From Streptomyces sp. NBC_00654 (GTDB lineage Bacteria; Actinomycetota; Actinomycetes; Streptomycetales; Streptomycetaceae), in assembly GCF_026341775.1 (NCBI RefSeq), contig NZ_JAPEOB010000001.1, forward strand, positions 3,100,001 through 3,164,000: a stretch of DNA of 64,000 bases, written 5' to 3'. The notes under the pieces were generated by a model. The model ran no database searches and was not told where the DNA came from. It saw only the letters and a program-made list of their open reading frames with translations. Position 1 is the stretch's first letter; each line of letters begins with the position of its first letter. The position numbers and the translations under genes are program-made. This document shows positions 9,378-16,142 of this stretch, piece by piece.

Positions 9378-9762
9378 ATGGAGATCGGCCTGGCCCGCGG
9401 TCCGTATGGCGAGGCATCGGCCCTCGAAGCTGACGGCGCCATCCACCCGAACACCGGCAAGATCGAGAAGAAGATCCCCGGTGTGGGCGACTGGCAGGAG
9501 CGGTCCACCGCTGACCGCGAGCGAGCGCGAGACGGCCCGGGCGGTGTTTGCGCAGGTGGCTTCCGTCACCGTGGTGGATGGACACATGGTCGGCAAGACC
9601 TTGCTGGAACGCGCCCGCCGGATCTCCGCGGTTGCAGGGGCGGCCCGCCACTGGTGGATACCGCATGCTCCGGTGCCACCGCACGGGCGACGAGCTGTCA
9701 GCACCTACGACTCAATGCGTTCAACCTCAGTAGCCGGCTGGACAAACCTGGAAGAACTGTGA
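9378..9762 (+). pseudogene. Decayed coding frame of unknown function, frameshifted
   Basis: Two adjacent plus-strand segments read like coding sequence in different frames. From about 9378 the sequence MEIGLARGPYGEASAL continues to VGDWQ near 9495. After a one-frame shift near 9510 it continues as ERETARAVFAQVASVTVVDGH and on to RISAVAGAARHWWIPHA. Both parts show GC-rich third positions in their own frame. No family is recognised, and no convincing start codon with a ribosome-binding site is seen. It is best treated as a fragment of a broken gene in the mobile block; it could also be chance open sequence. Confidence 0.3.
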
Positions 9763-9882
9763 CGACGGCATCACCGCATCCGGCTGTGGGAAATGATGAC
9801 CGTGCGATCTGCAAGACTGAGCCGGAATTGGCCCCCCCAAACTATCTGGGGTGGGGTCTACGCCGTCGTATCGGGGTGGGGA

Positions 9883-10716
9883 ATGCCGAAGCACCGGTTG
9901 TCCAGAAAGAACCGCTACATCGCCTTGGCTGTGACAAGTGCCGTCGTCGTCATAGGTGGTGCTGGGTTCGCAGCGCAGAGCTCGATAGCCGCCCCGGCGT
10001 GGCCGACGCAGAAGACCTACACGGGCCGCGCGTTCGACGCTTGTACAGCGCCCTCGCTCACTGCGATGAAGGCCTGGAAGAAGGACGCGTACTACGGCGG
10101 AGTCGCGGTCTACGTCGGTGGTAAGAACCGCGGCTGCACGCAGCCCAACCTGACCAAGTCTTGGGTGAAATCGGTCGACACGAGCGGCTGGCGCGTCATC
10201 CCCCTCTACGTCGGCGCCCAACCGCCCTGCCAGAAGAGCGCAAACAAGGAGAGGTTCACCGCGGCCTCCGCGGCCTCGGTCGGGGCGAACAACGCCAACG
10301 ACGCGATCTCCAAAGCCTCAGCGCTCGGCATCAAGGCCGGAAGCCCCATCTACCTCAACATGGAGTCCTACGACACCGCCGACAAGGCCTGCAACGACGC
10401 AACCCTCACCTACGTGCGGTCCTTTACTAGAACGCTCCGCGCCAAGACCTACCGCGCTGGCCTCTACGGCTTCAGCAGCTCAAGCGCCAAGGCGATCGCA
10501 ACCGCCAAGGACCGTACGGACCTACCAGGCAACCTCTGGTACGCCCTGTGGAACGGGCAGGAGACCACCACCAAGGACTGGCCTTGGAACCCGAAGCTGT
10601 ACACCGACCACAGCCGCGGTCACCAGTACAAGGCCAACAGCAAGGAAACCCGCGGCGGTCACACCATCACCATCGACCGCAACTCCTGGGACGCACCGGT
10701 CGCCATCATCGGCTGA
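9883..10716 (+). CDS. Secreted DUF1906 (glycoside-hydrolase-like) protein
   Basis: A 277-residue protein. The ATG at 9883 is chosen because a GGGGTGGGGA element directly precedes it and the next residues form a signal peptide: basic MPKHRLSRKNRY, then a hydrophobic run, ending near AQSSIAAPA (about residue 35). The mature part matches the DUF1906/Rv2525c-like TIM-barrel family: TYTGRAFDACTAPS at the first strand, YYGGVAVYVGG, WRVIPLYVGAQPPC, IYLNMESYD with an acidic residue at the expected active-site strand, and LYGFSSSSA. The family is thought to act on cell-wall or other extracellular glycans, but activity is rarely shown. It looks intact despite broken neighbours and has its own terminator at 10759. 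Confidence 0.82.
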   Translation: MPKHRLSRKNRYIALAVTSAVVVIGGAGFAAQSSIAAPAWPTQKTYTGRAFDACTAPSLTAMKAWKKDAYYGGVAVYVGGKNRGCTQPNLTKSWVKSVDTSGWRVIPLYVGAQPPCQKSANKERFTAASAASVGANNANDAISKASALGIKAGSPIYLNMESYDTADKACNDATLTYVRSFTRTLRAKTYRAGLYGFSSSSAKAIATAKDRTDLPGNLWYALWNGQETTTKDWPWNPKLYTDHSRGHQYKANSKETRGGHTITIDRNSWDAPVAIIG

Positions 10717-10758
10717 GTAGTCGACCGGAAAAGTACGACCCCGCTTCAAAGTCTCGTG

Positions 10759-10790
10759 ACGGTCCGCCGACAGAGCCGGCGGACCGTTTT
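10759..10790 (+). terminator. Rho-independent terminator after DUF1906 gene
   Basis: ACGGTCCGCCG (10759-10769) pairs perfectly with CGGCGGACCGT (10777-10787) around a 7-base loop and runs into TTTTC. This 11-bp stem with a short U-tract lies 43 bp after the DUF1906 stop codon. Confidence 0.85.
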
Positions 10791-10940
10791 CATGCCGGGG
10801 GCTGAGGATGGGCGGGTCGAGAGCCCGCGGTCAGTCGGCGACCGGTCCACAGCAGCGGCCCCGGCAGTCCGCACGACCGCCGGGGCTGTCTCCGTGAGGG
10901 GGTGTGTCCAGTAGAGGGCTGATCCAGTTCTTGTAAGGGG

Positions 10941-11395
10941 TCAGTGGGCGGCCGGGGTGAGCCGGCCTTCGAAGGCGATCTGAAAGGCATTCAACGGTGC
11001 CTTCCAGCGCATGGTCCACCGCTTGCGGCCCTTGCCGGTCGGGTCCAGGCTCATCAGCGCCATGTAGACGCACTTGAGGGCCGCGGCTTCGTTGGGGGAG
11101 TGCCCGCGGGCCCGGACGGCCTTGCGGATGCGGGCGTTGACGGACTCGATCGCGTTCGTCGAGCAGATGACCTTGCGGATCTCGACGTCGAAGGAGAGGA
11201 AGGGAACGAACTCGGCCCAGGCGTTCTCCCAGAGCCGGATGACCGCCGGGTACTTCTTGCCCCAGGCTTCCTGGAACTCGCTGAACCGCTCGGTCGCGGC
11301 GGCCTCGTTCGGTGCCGTGTAGACGGGCTTGAGCACCTTGGCGATCTTGTCCCAGTCCTGGCGGGCCGCATGCCGGAAGCTGTTCCCCGCCCGCA
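10941..11395 (-). pseudogene. IS256 family transposase, C-terminal fragment
   Basis: About 150 residues match the C-terminal third of IS256/mutator-type transposases: NSFRHAARQDWDKI, YPAVIRLWENAWAEFVPFLSFD, VEIRKVICSTNAIES and RARGHSPNEAAALKC, then LDPTGKGRKRWTMRWK near the end. The N-terminal two thirds, including the first two catalytic Asp residues, are missing, because similarity starts abruptly at about 11395 next to the AlbA_2-type gene. The element's end probably lies near 10895 (GTGTGTCCAGTAGAGGGCTG), but the opposite end is lost. It is a dead remnant. It abuts the stop codon of the next leftward gene at 11441 and may mark a rearrangement point. Confidence 0.85.
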
Positions 11396-11440
11396 GACAC
11401 CATCGGACGGCTGATCCTGCGGAGCCCAATGCTGGCCCGG

Positions 11441-12697
11441 CTACTGCGGGTCGCTGCGGGCCGGGGGCTGGATAACCTGCACGTTCGAGATGCCGCCCTG
11501 ATTCACGCAGTCTTGAGCGAGGTCGTGAACGTGCCAGTGGTAGTCCAATGGGGGCTCCATCGCGTTCACAGTGGTCTCAACAGGCGTGTAGCGATGCAGC
11601 GGGGTTGAGGCGCCGTCATAAGTACGCCCGAAATTATCCGTAGTGAGGATCGTGAGCGGTTCCTGGCCGGCCCATTCGATCCCTACACGAACGTCGTACT
11701 CCTCGTTGTCGGTTACTTCCGCAGTGGTGCGGAGGAGTGCCATGACATCCGCGATGGCGCACTCGATGGCGGAGGAGGCGACTTCCCAGCCCTCGAAGTA
11801 GGTGTCGTGGCTCTTGCGGTGCCCGCCGACCACAGCGGCGAGGGTGACCGAGCCGTCATGGTGGATGCTCATCCAGGCTTCTTTCCAGGACGAGCGATCG
11901 CCTATGGCCATGCTGACGGCAACCCAGCGGCGCAAACCTGGGCGGGGGCTATTCCGGTCGACGTTCTCCAGGGGGTGCACGCCGCCATTCCGCGAGGCGT
12001 AGGTCAGAGCCAGGGGCACCGTTTCGGACAGCACATAGCGTGCCATGTCGCGTGTCGTCCGGTCACGGAAGCGCGGGATGCGGGGGTGGGCGACCGCTAT
12101 CAGCCAGGCGCGCGTGTCGGAGTCCCGTTCAGCGGACGCTTCACTGAACAGTGCGTCCAGCGCCTCGCTCGCGTGTCGGCGTTCCTCGAACCGGGCGCGG
12201 TACATGGCTTCGATCTGCCGTTCCTTCATCCACACGGTGTCGGAGTCATTCCGGATGGGCGCGCCGAAGTAGTCGTTCCTGTAGATCAGGTGGGGTCCAT
12301 CGATGCTTGCGGGGACTTCCACGGCGATGGCCCGCTTGCCGCCACCTTCGAGACGGTGCACGTTCAGGCCGAACACGGGCGGGGAGATGGCGGTGATTGC
12401 GGCGCTGCGCAGCGTCCGTTCGTAGGTCTCATCGAACTCGCCGGCGTCGACGCGCCCGGTCGCTGCCTTCTGCGACTCTTCCACGCCGTAGACGATCAGG
12501 CCACCGCCGCTGTTCGCTATCGCTGCGACGTCCTTGGGGAAGTCTGTTTGCGTCAGCCCCTTCGCCGGAGGCAGCTTGCCTTTCCAATCCAGGTCGTTTG
12601 CCTCCGTCGTACCAGCAGCAACGGCCGCGTCGAGGAGATCGTCGGTCAGTGGGCCTGGTGTCGCTCCGACGGCGCGATGGAGTGCTGTGAAGCTCAT
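11441..12697 (-). CDS. AlbA_2/Schlafen-like putative DNA- or nucleotide-binding protein
   Basis: A 418-residue protein starting at ATG 12697; an alternative in-frame ATG lies at 12715. The N-terminal part (about residues 30-180) has the AlbA_2 (AAA_4, Schlafen-like) signature: EANDLDWKGKLPP, FPKDVAAIANSGGGLIVYGVEE, and YRNDYFGAPIRNDSDTVWM. The remaining roughly 230 residues are not recognised; they contain a region with IGDRSSWKEAWMSIHHDG and a Trp-rich end. Proteins with this N-terminal domain bind nucleic acid or ATP and occur as transcription factors and in phage-defence or mobile-element loci. The gene lies next to a serine integrase and diverges from it, so an accessory or defence role is possible but unproven. 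There is no signal peptide; it should be cytoplasmic. Confidence 0.8.
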   Translation of the reverse strand: MSFTALHRAVGATPGPLTDDLLDAAVAAGTTEANDLDWKGKLPPAKGLTQTDFPKDVAAIANSGGGLIVYGVEESQKAATGRVDAGEFDETYERTLRSAAITAISPPVFGLNVHRLEGGGKRAIAVEVPASIDGPHLIYRNDYFGAPIRNDSDTVWMKERQIEAMYRARFEERRHASEALDALFSEASAERDSDTRAWLIAVAHPRIPRFRDRTTRDMARYVLSETVPLALTYASRNGGVHPLENVDRNSPRPGLRRWVAVSMAIGDRSSWKEAWMSIHHDGSVTLAAVVGGHRKSHDTYFEGWEVASSAIECAIADVMALLRTTAEVTDNEEYDVRVGIEWAGQEPLTILTTDNFGRTYDGASTPLHRYTPVETTVNAMEPPLDYHWHVHDLAQDCVNQGGISNVQVIQPPARSDPQ

Positions 12698-12797
12698 GCG
12701 CCTGAGTGTAGGCATCGAGCGCGTACAGCAGCCGTCAGCCCGGCCTCGTCGCGTCCCCGCACAGGCGTGCATCCTCGCCGTCGCGTCCTGCCGAGGG

Positions 12798-13076
12798 GTG
12801 ACAAACGTCCCTTTCGCCGCCTCCGGTGCGCCACTCTGGAAGGAGGCGGCCAGCGCCGTCGCCCAACCCGACGCGGTCGCTACCCAGTTGCTGGCGATCA
12901 CCGAGGTACTCGCCCCCCTTGACCCGTACACCGAACGGAGCATGCGCGCCCACCACGCGCACGCCGCGAAGGCCCCGGACGTCCAGGTGGAGCCGGGCAC
13001 GGAGTTCTGGGGGTGGGGCGGGCGCACCCTGGATGCCCCGACCTGTACCTATACTTCAATCTATGACCCCGTTTAG
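12798..13076 (+). CDS. Small protein of unknown function overlapping the integrase start
   Basis: A 92-residue frame from GTG 12798, coding-like because nearly every codon ends in G or C until the last ten or so. Notable stretches are PLWKEAASAVAQPDAVATQL, EVLAPLDPYTERSMRAHHAH and GTEFWGWGGRTLDAP. The final residues (CTYTSIYDPV) lie in AT-richer sequence that also holds the integrase promoter and start, so the original C-terminus may have been replaced at a junction near 13035-13045. It overlaps the integrase by 14 bp. I do not recognise the family with confidence. The start is uncertain because the GAGG element sits too close to the GTG. It diverges from the AlbA_2-type gene, leaving about 100 bp for two promoters. 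Confidence 0.5.
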   Translation: MTNVPFAASGAPLWKEAASAVAQPDAVATQLLAITEVLAPLDPYTERSMRAHHAHAAKAPDVQVEPGTEFWGWGGRTLDAPTCTYTSIYDPV

Positions 13077-14475
13077 TAAGGGTGCGTCATACGAGCGCAT
13101 CAGCAAGGCGGATGATGGCGACGAAGACGGTGTCATCCGTCAAGGCGAGGACACCGCAGAGTTGGCCGAACGGCGCGGAATCCCCCTGCAGGGGCGCCGC
13201 TTCCGGGACAACGACAAGTCGGCCACCCACGGCAAGCACCGCCCCCAGTACGAGCTGCTCATGGCTGCCGCACAGCGCGACGAAGTCGACGTCATCATCG
13301 TCTACATGCTCGGCCGGCTCTGGAGGAACCGGCGCGAACGGGCCGAGGGAATTGAGATTCTCCGCAAGCACGAGGTGTCCGTGCTGTGCGTCAAGGGACC
13401 CGAGCTAGATCTCACGACGGCCGCTGGCCGCCTCCTCGCCGGCCTTCTCGGCGAGGTCGACACGTTCGAGGTCGAGCAGATGTCGGAGCGGGAGCAGCGG
13501 GAGATGCGCCAGCGCGTCGAGCGCGGCCTGCCGCCGAGCGGGCCGCGTTGCTTCGGTTACACCGCAGACGGCACGGAACTCGTCGAAGACGAGGCCGCCG
13601 AGGTCAAGGACTGCTTTCACGCTCTGCTCGCCGGAGCGCCCCTCTCCGGCATGGCCGCCGGACTCAACGGGCGGGGCATCCTCAACCGCAACGGCAAACC
13701 CTGGTCATACAACGCCATCCGCGGCGTACTCCTGAACGAGCGCTACGCAGGGCTGCGTCAGTACCGCGGCGAGCTGCACCCGGGGAAGTGGCCGGTCATC
13801 GTGGACGAGGCCATATGGCGGGAGGCGAAGCACGTCCTTGAGGACGAGAGCCGGGCGACGAGCCCGGGACCGGGAAGGCGGTGGCTGCTGTCAGGGATCG
13901 CCCGGTGCGGTGTCTGCGACGACGGGACGACCGTAACGTCCGGGTCGCGGGGCGGCCCGAAAGGCACGCGGGGCATCACGACGCCGCTGTACCGGTGCCG
14001 GACGACAAAGCACCTGGCGCGCGGTACGGAACCGATCGACCTCACCGTCGAGGAGTACGTGATCCGGCGCTTGTCGCGCCCCGACGCCGTCGATCTCCTC
14101 GTCGACGAGAGCGCACCGGGGACGGAGGAGCTGCGGGCGAAGGCCGTTGCCCTGCGGTCCCGGATCAGCTCCCTGACCGACGAGTTCGCGGATGACGACG
14201 ATGCGGACGCCGCCGAATTCAAGGCCGCTACCCGTAGGATCAAGGCCCGGCTGGCTGACGTCGAGACGCAGATGGCGCACCCGCAGCGGTCGCGCATCCT
14301 GGTGGACATCGTGACCGCCGAAGATCCCACCAAGGCCTGGAAGGATCTGACGCTGGACCGGCAGCGCGCGGTCGTCGTAACGCTGGCCACGGTAACGCTC
14401 CTGCCCGGCCGTCCGGGCAGGGCGCCGTTCGATCCGCGATCGGTACGGATCGAGCCGCTCCCGGGGATGGGCTGA
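13063..14475 (+). CDS. Large serine recombinase (integrase)
   Basis: A 470-residue enzyme. The N-terminal resolvase domain (about 1-150) begins ASYERISKADD, with Ser14 at the nucleophile position, and has the usual DVIIVYMLGRLWRNRRERAEG block and FEVEQMSEREQREMRQRVERG helix. A recombinase domain follows (about 180-280, with GRGILNRNGKPWSYNAIRGV and LLNERYAGLRQYRGE). Next is a zinc-ribbon-like region (LSGIARCGVC ... YRCR) and a coiled-coil C-terminal part. Large serine recombinases join attP and attB with no host factors and run in reverse with a directionality factor; no such factor gene is recognised here. The start at ATG 13063 gives the proper fold. Downstream lie a hairpin and a split radical SAM gene, a likely attachment site. 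Confidence 0.92.
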   Translation: MTPFSKGASYERISKADDGDEDGVIRQGEDTAELAERRGIPLQGRRFRDNDKSATHGKHRPQYELLMAAAQRDEVDVIIVYMLGRLWRNRRERAEGIEILRKHEVSVLCVKGPELDLTTAAGRLLAGLLGEVDTFEVEQMSEREQREMRQRVERGLPPSGPRCFGYTADGTELVEDEAAEVKDCFHALLAGAPLSGMAAGLNGRGILNRNGKPWSYNAIRGVLLNERYAGLRQYRGELHPGKWPVIVDEAIWREAKHVLEDESRATSPGPGRRWLLSGIARCGVCDDGTTVTSGSRGGPKGTRGITTPLYRCRTTKHLARGTEPIDLTVEEYVIRRLSRPDAVDLLVDESAPGTEELRAKAVALRSRISSLTDEFADDDDADAAEFKAATRRIKARLADVETQMAHPQRSRILVDIVTAEDPTKAWKDLTLDRQRAVVVTLATVTLLPGRPGRAPFDPRSVRIEPLPGMG

Positions 14476-14506
14476 CCCCGCCGGCGACGCCGACGTATCT
14501 GCGGGT

Positions 14507-14532
14507 GGGAGGGCCGGTCACCCGGCCTTCCC
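14507..14532 (+). terminator. Terminator-like hairpin after the integrase gene
   Basis: GGGAGGGCCGG (14507-14517) pairs with CCGGCCTTCCC (14522-14532), including one G-T pair, around a 4-base loop. It lies 31 bp after the integrase stop. No T-run follows. Confidence 0.55.
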
Positions 14533-14858
14533 GCGATATGATGCGCCGTCAGAACAGCGGCTCAGGTGCGACTTCCGAGAAGCATCCTCCGCGGTCATCT
14601 GTAGCGAGAACCCCGGGGGCGACCGGCGGCCCCCCCAGTCGACGAAGAGCACGACGACACAGGCGGCCAACGCTGACCTGAGCGTCCACACGGAGGCGCC
14701 GCGGTGAGCATCACGGGAGCCGCAGGGGCTGTCCGGGGCTCGCGGGGCGATGGTCCGTGGGCTGGTTCGGCACCGGCCCGTACAGGCCGGTGCAGGACTG
14801 CCTCGACGGCGTCTTGGGCGACTGACGTGTTCCCGAAGTGGCTGCTGCTGGTGCGTCG
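14533..14858. other. Gap between integrase and the 68-aa ORF
   Basis: About 325 bp with no supportable gene. The frames present are Arg/Ser/Pro-rich and look like chance frames of GC-rich DNA. As the stretch between the integrase gene and the element end it is the natural place for recombinase recognition sequence, but no clear attP-type inverted repeat stands out. Confidence 0.35.
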
Positions 14859-15065
14859 TTACAGGCGCTTCGCTGTGCGGTCGCGCAGCAGCAGCCACTG
14901 ACTCGCGTCGGCGCCGCCTGAGCGCGCAGTCGGTTCACGCAGCAGCACGGTGTAAGCCGTCCTCTCCGCCTCGCTCGGGGCGGCATGCTGGCCTGGCGCC
15001 TCCGGAGCCGGGAATGACTTTGTCATGACTTTCCAGGCCCTGTCCGCTTTCGGAGTGCTGAGCAT
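14859..15065 (-). CDS. Hypothetical 68-aa protein at element edge
   Basis: A short frame starting at ATG 15065 with a well-placed GGGAGG about 5 bases upstream. The product, beginning MLSTPKADRAWKVMTKSF and ending SQWLLLRDRTAKRL, is charged, with no signal peptide or membrane segment. Codon bias is weaker than in chromosomal neighbours. It is on the same strand as the truncated radical SAM gene and starts 24 bp after that frame's stop. No family is recognised. It could be an accessory protein of the integrated element, since small genes next to an attachment site are common, or a chance ORF with a good ribosome site. Confidence 0.4.
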   Translation of the reverse strand: MLSTPKADRAWKVMTKSFPAPEAPGQHAAPSEAERTAYTVLLREPTARSGGADASQWLLLRDRTAKRL

Positions 15066-15079
15066 CGGCCCTCCCGGGC

Positions 15080-15108
15080 TCAATAGGGTCATGCAGTGAA
15101 GTACAAGC
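15080..15108. other. Probable element/chromosome junction (attachment site half)
   Basis: Read on the minus strand, the radical SAM coding sequence follows its family through CTHAC (about 15115-15100). It then departs within about 12 bases and hits a stop at 15091-15089. The break falls exactly inside the conserved CxxxCxxC-coding region, on the integrase side. The abrupt loss of similarity beside a serine integrase gene is what an attL or attR site inside a gene looks like. The exact crossover dinucleotide cannot be determined without the empty site. Confidence 0.5.
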
Positions 15109-15325
15109 AGGCATGGGTGCAGCCCCGGTACGGGTTCACCGTCCATTCGAACGGCATCCGGGATGCCCCGGGCACCCGGTTCACGATCGAACGGGCCCGG
15201 ATCTCATGAAAGGTGATCCCCCTGAATTCGGGGGTGTCGAACGTGCGCGTGGTCACCGCGTCCGCGGCGAAGAGCGCGCTGTTCCCGGTCATCGTGCCGT
15301 TCTCGACCAGATTGTCCCAGCGCAT
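15089..15325 (-). pseudogene. Rv2578c family radical SAM protein, N-terminal fragment
   Basis: ATG 15325 is preceded by GAGGAGG at good spacing and starts a product beginning MRWDNLVENGTM. It continues TRTFDTPEFRGITFHEIRARS and MPFEWTVNPYRGCTHACLY, the conserved N-terminus of Rv2578c-type radical SAM proteins. The family's CxxxCxxC cluster motif would read CTHACVYC. Here the third cysteine is lost and the frame ends FTA-stop, leaving 78 of the usual 330 or more residues. The [4Fe-4S]/SAM site cannot form, so the gene is inactivated. The missing 3' part is not elsewhere in the window, which fits it lying beyond the far end of an integrated element. Its promoter region is shared with the divergent SRPBCC gene. 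Confidence 0.8.
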
Positions 15326-15474
15326 GGACGCCTCCTCGGTAGAGCTGGGCACAGAATAGAACACTTGTTCCCTTGATCGTGCGGGGCGGCACGCGGACCC
15401 CGATTTTGAGGGGCCGCACCCGAGGTGGTTGGCTCAGCTCACCCCCCGAACAACCGAGTGCTGGAGGAACAGCC

Positions 15475-15918
15475 ATGGCGCAGGTCGAGGCCACGACAGA
15501 GCGGATCATCGCGGCGGACGCAGAGACGGTGTTCGATGCGCTGGCCGACTACCAGGAGGTCCGGGGCAAGGTGCTGACCGGCCACTTCAGCGAGTACGAG
15601 GTGCGCGAGGGCGGCGACGGCGAGGGCACCCTCGTCCACTGGAAGCTCCAGGCCACCAGCAAGCGGGTCCGCGACTGTCTGCTGGAGGTCTCCGAGCCGA
15701 CCGACGGGCAGCTCATCGAGAAGGACCGCAACTCCTCCATGGTCACCACCTGGACCGTCACCCCGGCCGGTGAGGGCACGTCCCGGGCCGTCGTCTCGAC
15801 CGTCTGGAACGGCGCGGGCGGCATCGGCGGATTCTTCGAGAAGACCTTCGCGCCCAAGGGCCTCGGCCGCATCTACGACGAACTGCTCCAGAACCTCGCC
15901 AACGAGGTCGAGAAGTAG
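15475..15918 (+). CDS. SRPBCC family protein
   Basis: A 147-residue protein starting at ATG 15475 with GGAGGA nine bases upstream. It has the START/Bet v1-like helix-grip pattern of polyketide cyclase/dehydrase-type SRPBCC proteins: TTERIIAADAETVFDALADY at the N-terminus, alternating strands in the middle (GTLVHWKLQATSKRVRDCLL, TTWTVTPAG), and a long C-terminal helix (LGRIYDELLQNLANEVEK). Such proteins bind hydrophobic ligands. The ligand here is unknown, there is no signal peptide, and it is probably cytoplasmic. It is the first intact chromosomal gene right of the mobile block and is transcribed divergently from the broken radical SAM gene. Confidence 0.85.
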   Translation: MAQVEATTERIIAADAETVFDALADYQEVRGKVLTGHFSEYEVREGGDGEGTLVHWKLQATSKRVRDCLLEVSEPTDGQLIEKDRNSSMVTTWTVTPAGEGTSRAVVSTVWNGAGGIGGFFEKTFAPKGLGRIYDELLQNLANEVEK

Positions 15919-16142
15919 GCACCGACGCGGCCCGGCCGGCACCACGTCCGGCCCGGCCGCACGCTCGACGGCCGGCCTCACCGGAACGGGTGGTCTTCCG
16001 GGGTGGCCGGTCGCGCGCCGTAGTGGCTCCGACCGGCGCATAAGCCCTCTGTACGCGCCGTACGCGCCCCTGCCCGCGTTTGCCCCGCCCCGCCGCGCGG
16101 TGCGAGAAATGGGCGGCGCAGGTGCGACGAGGGGAGCGTTAC

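Noticed and set aside
9227..9433. Short plus-strand frame with MITGMRGAALDRKTRQLIESL
   Set aside because: Overlaps the decayed region, no start context or family; not strong enough to call separately.
11441..13027. N-terminal extension of the AlbA_2-type protein by about 110 codons
   Set aside because: The extra part is the antisense of the 92-aa plus-strand frame and does not look like the family; starts at 12697 or 12715 fit better.
14518..14898. Minus-strand frame of 126 codons between integrase and the 68-aa ORF
   Set aside because: Ser/Arg/Pro-rich, poor codon bias, overlaps the 68-aa ORF and the integrase terminator.
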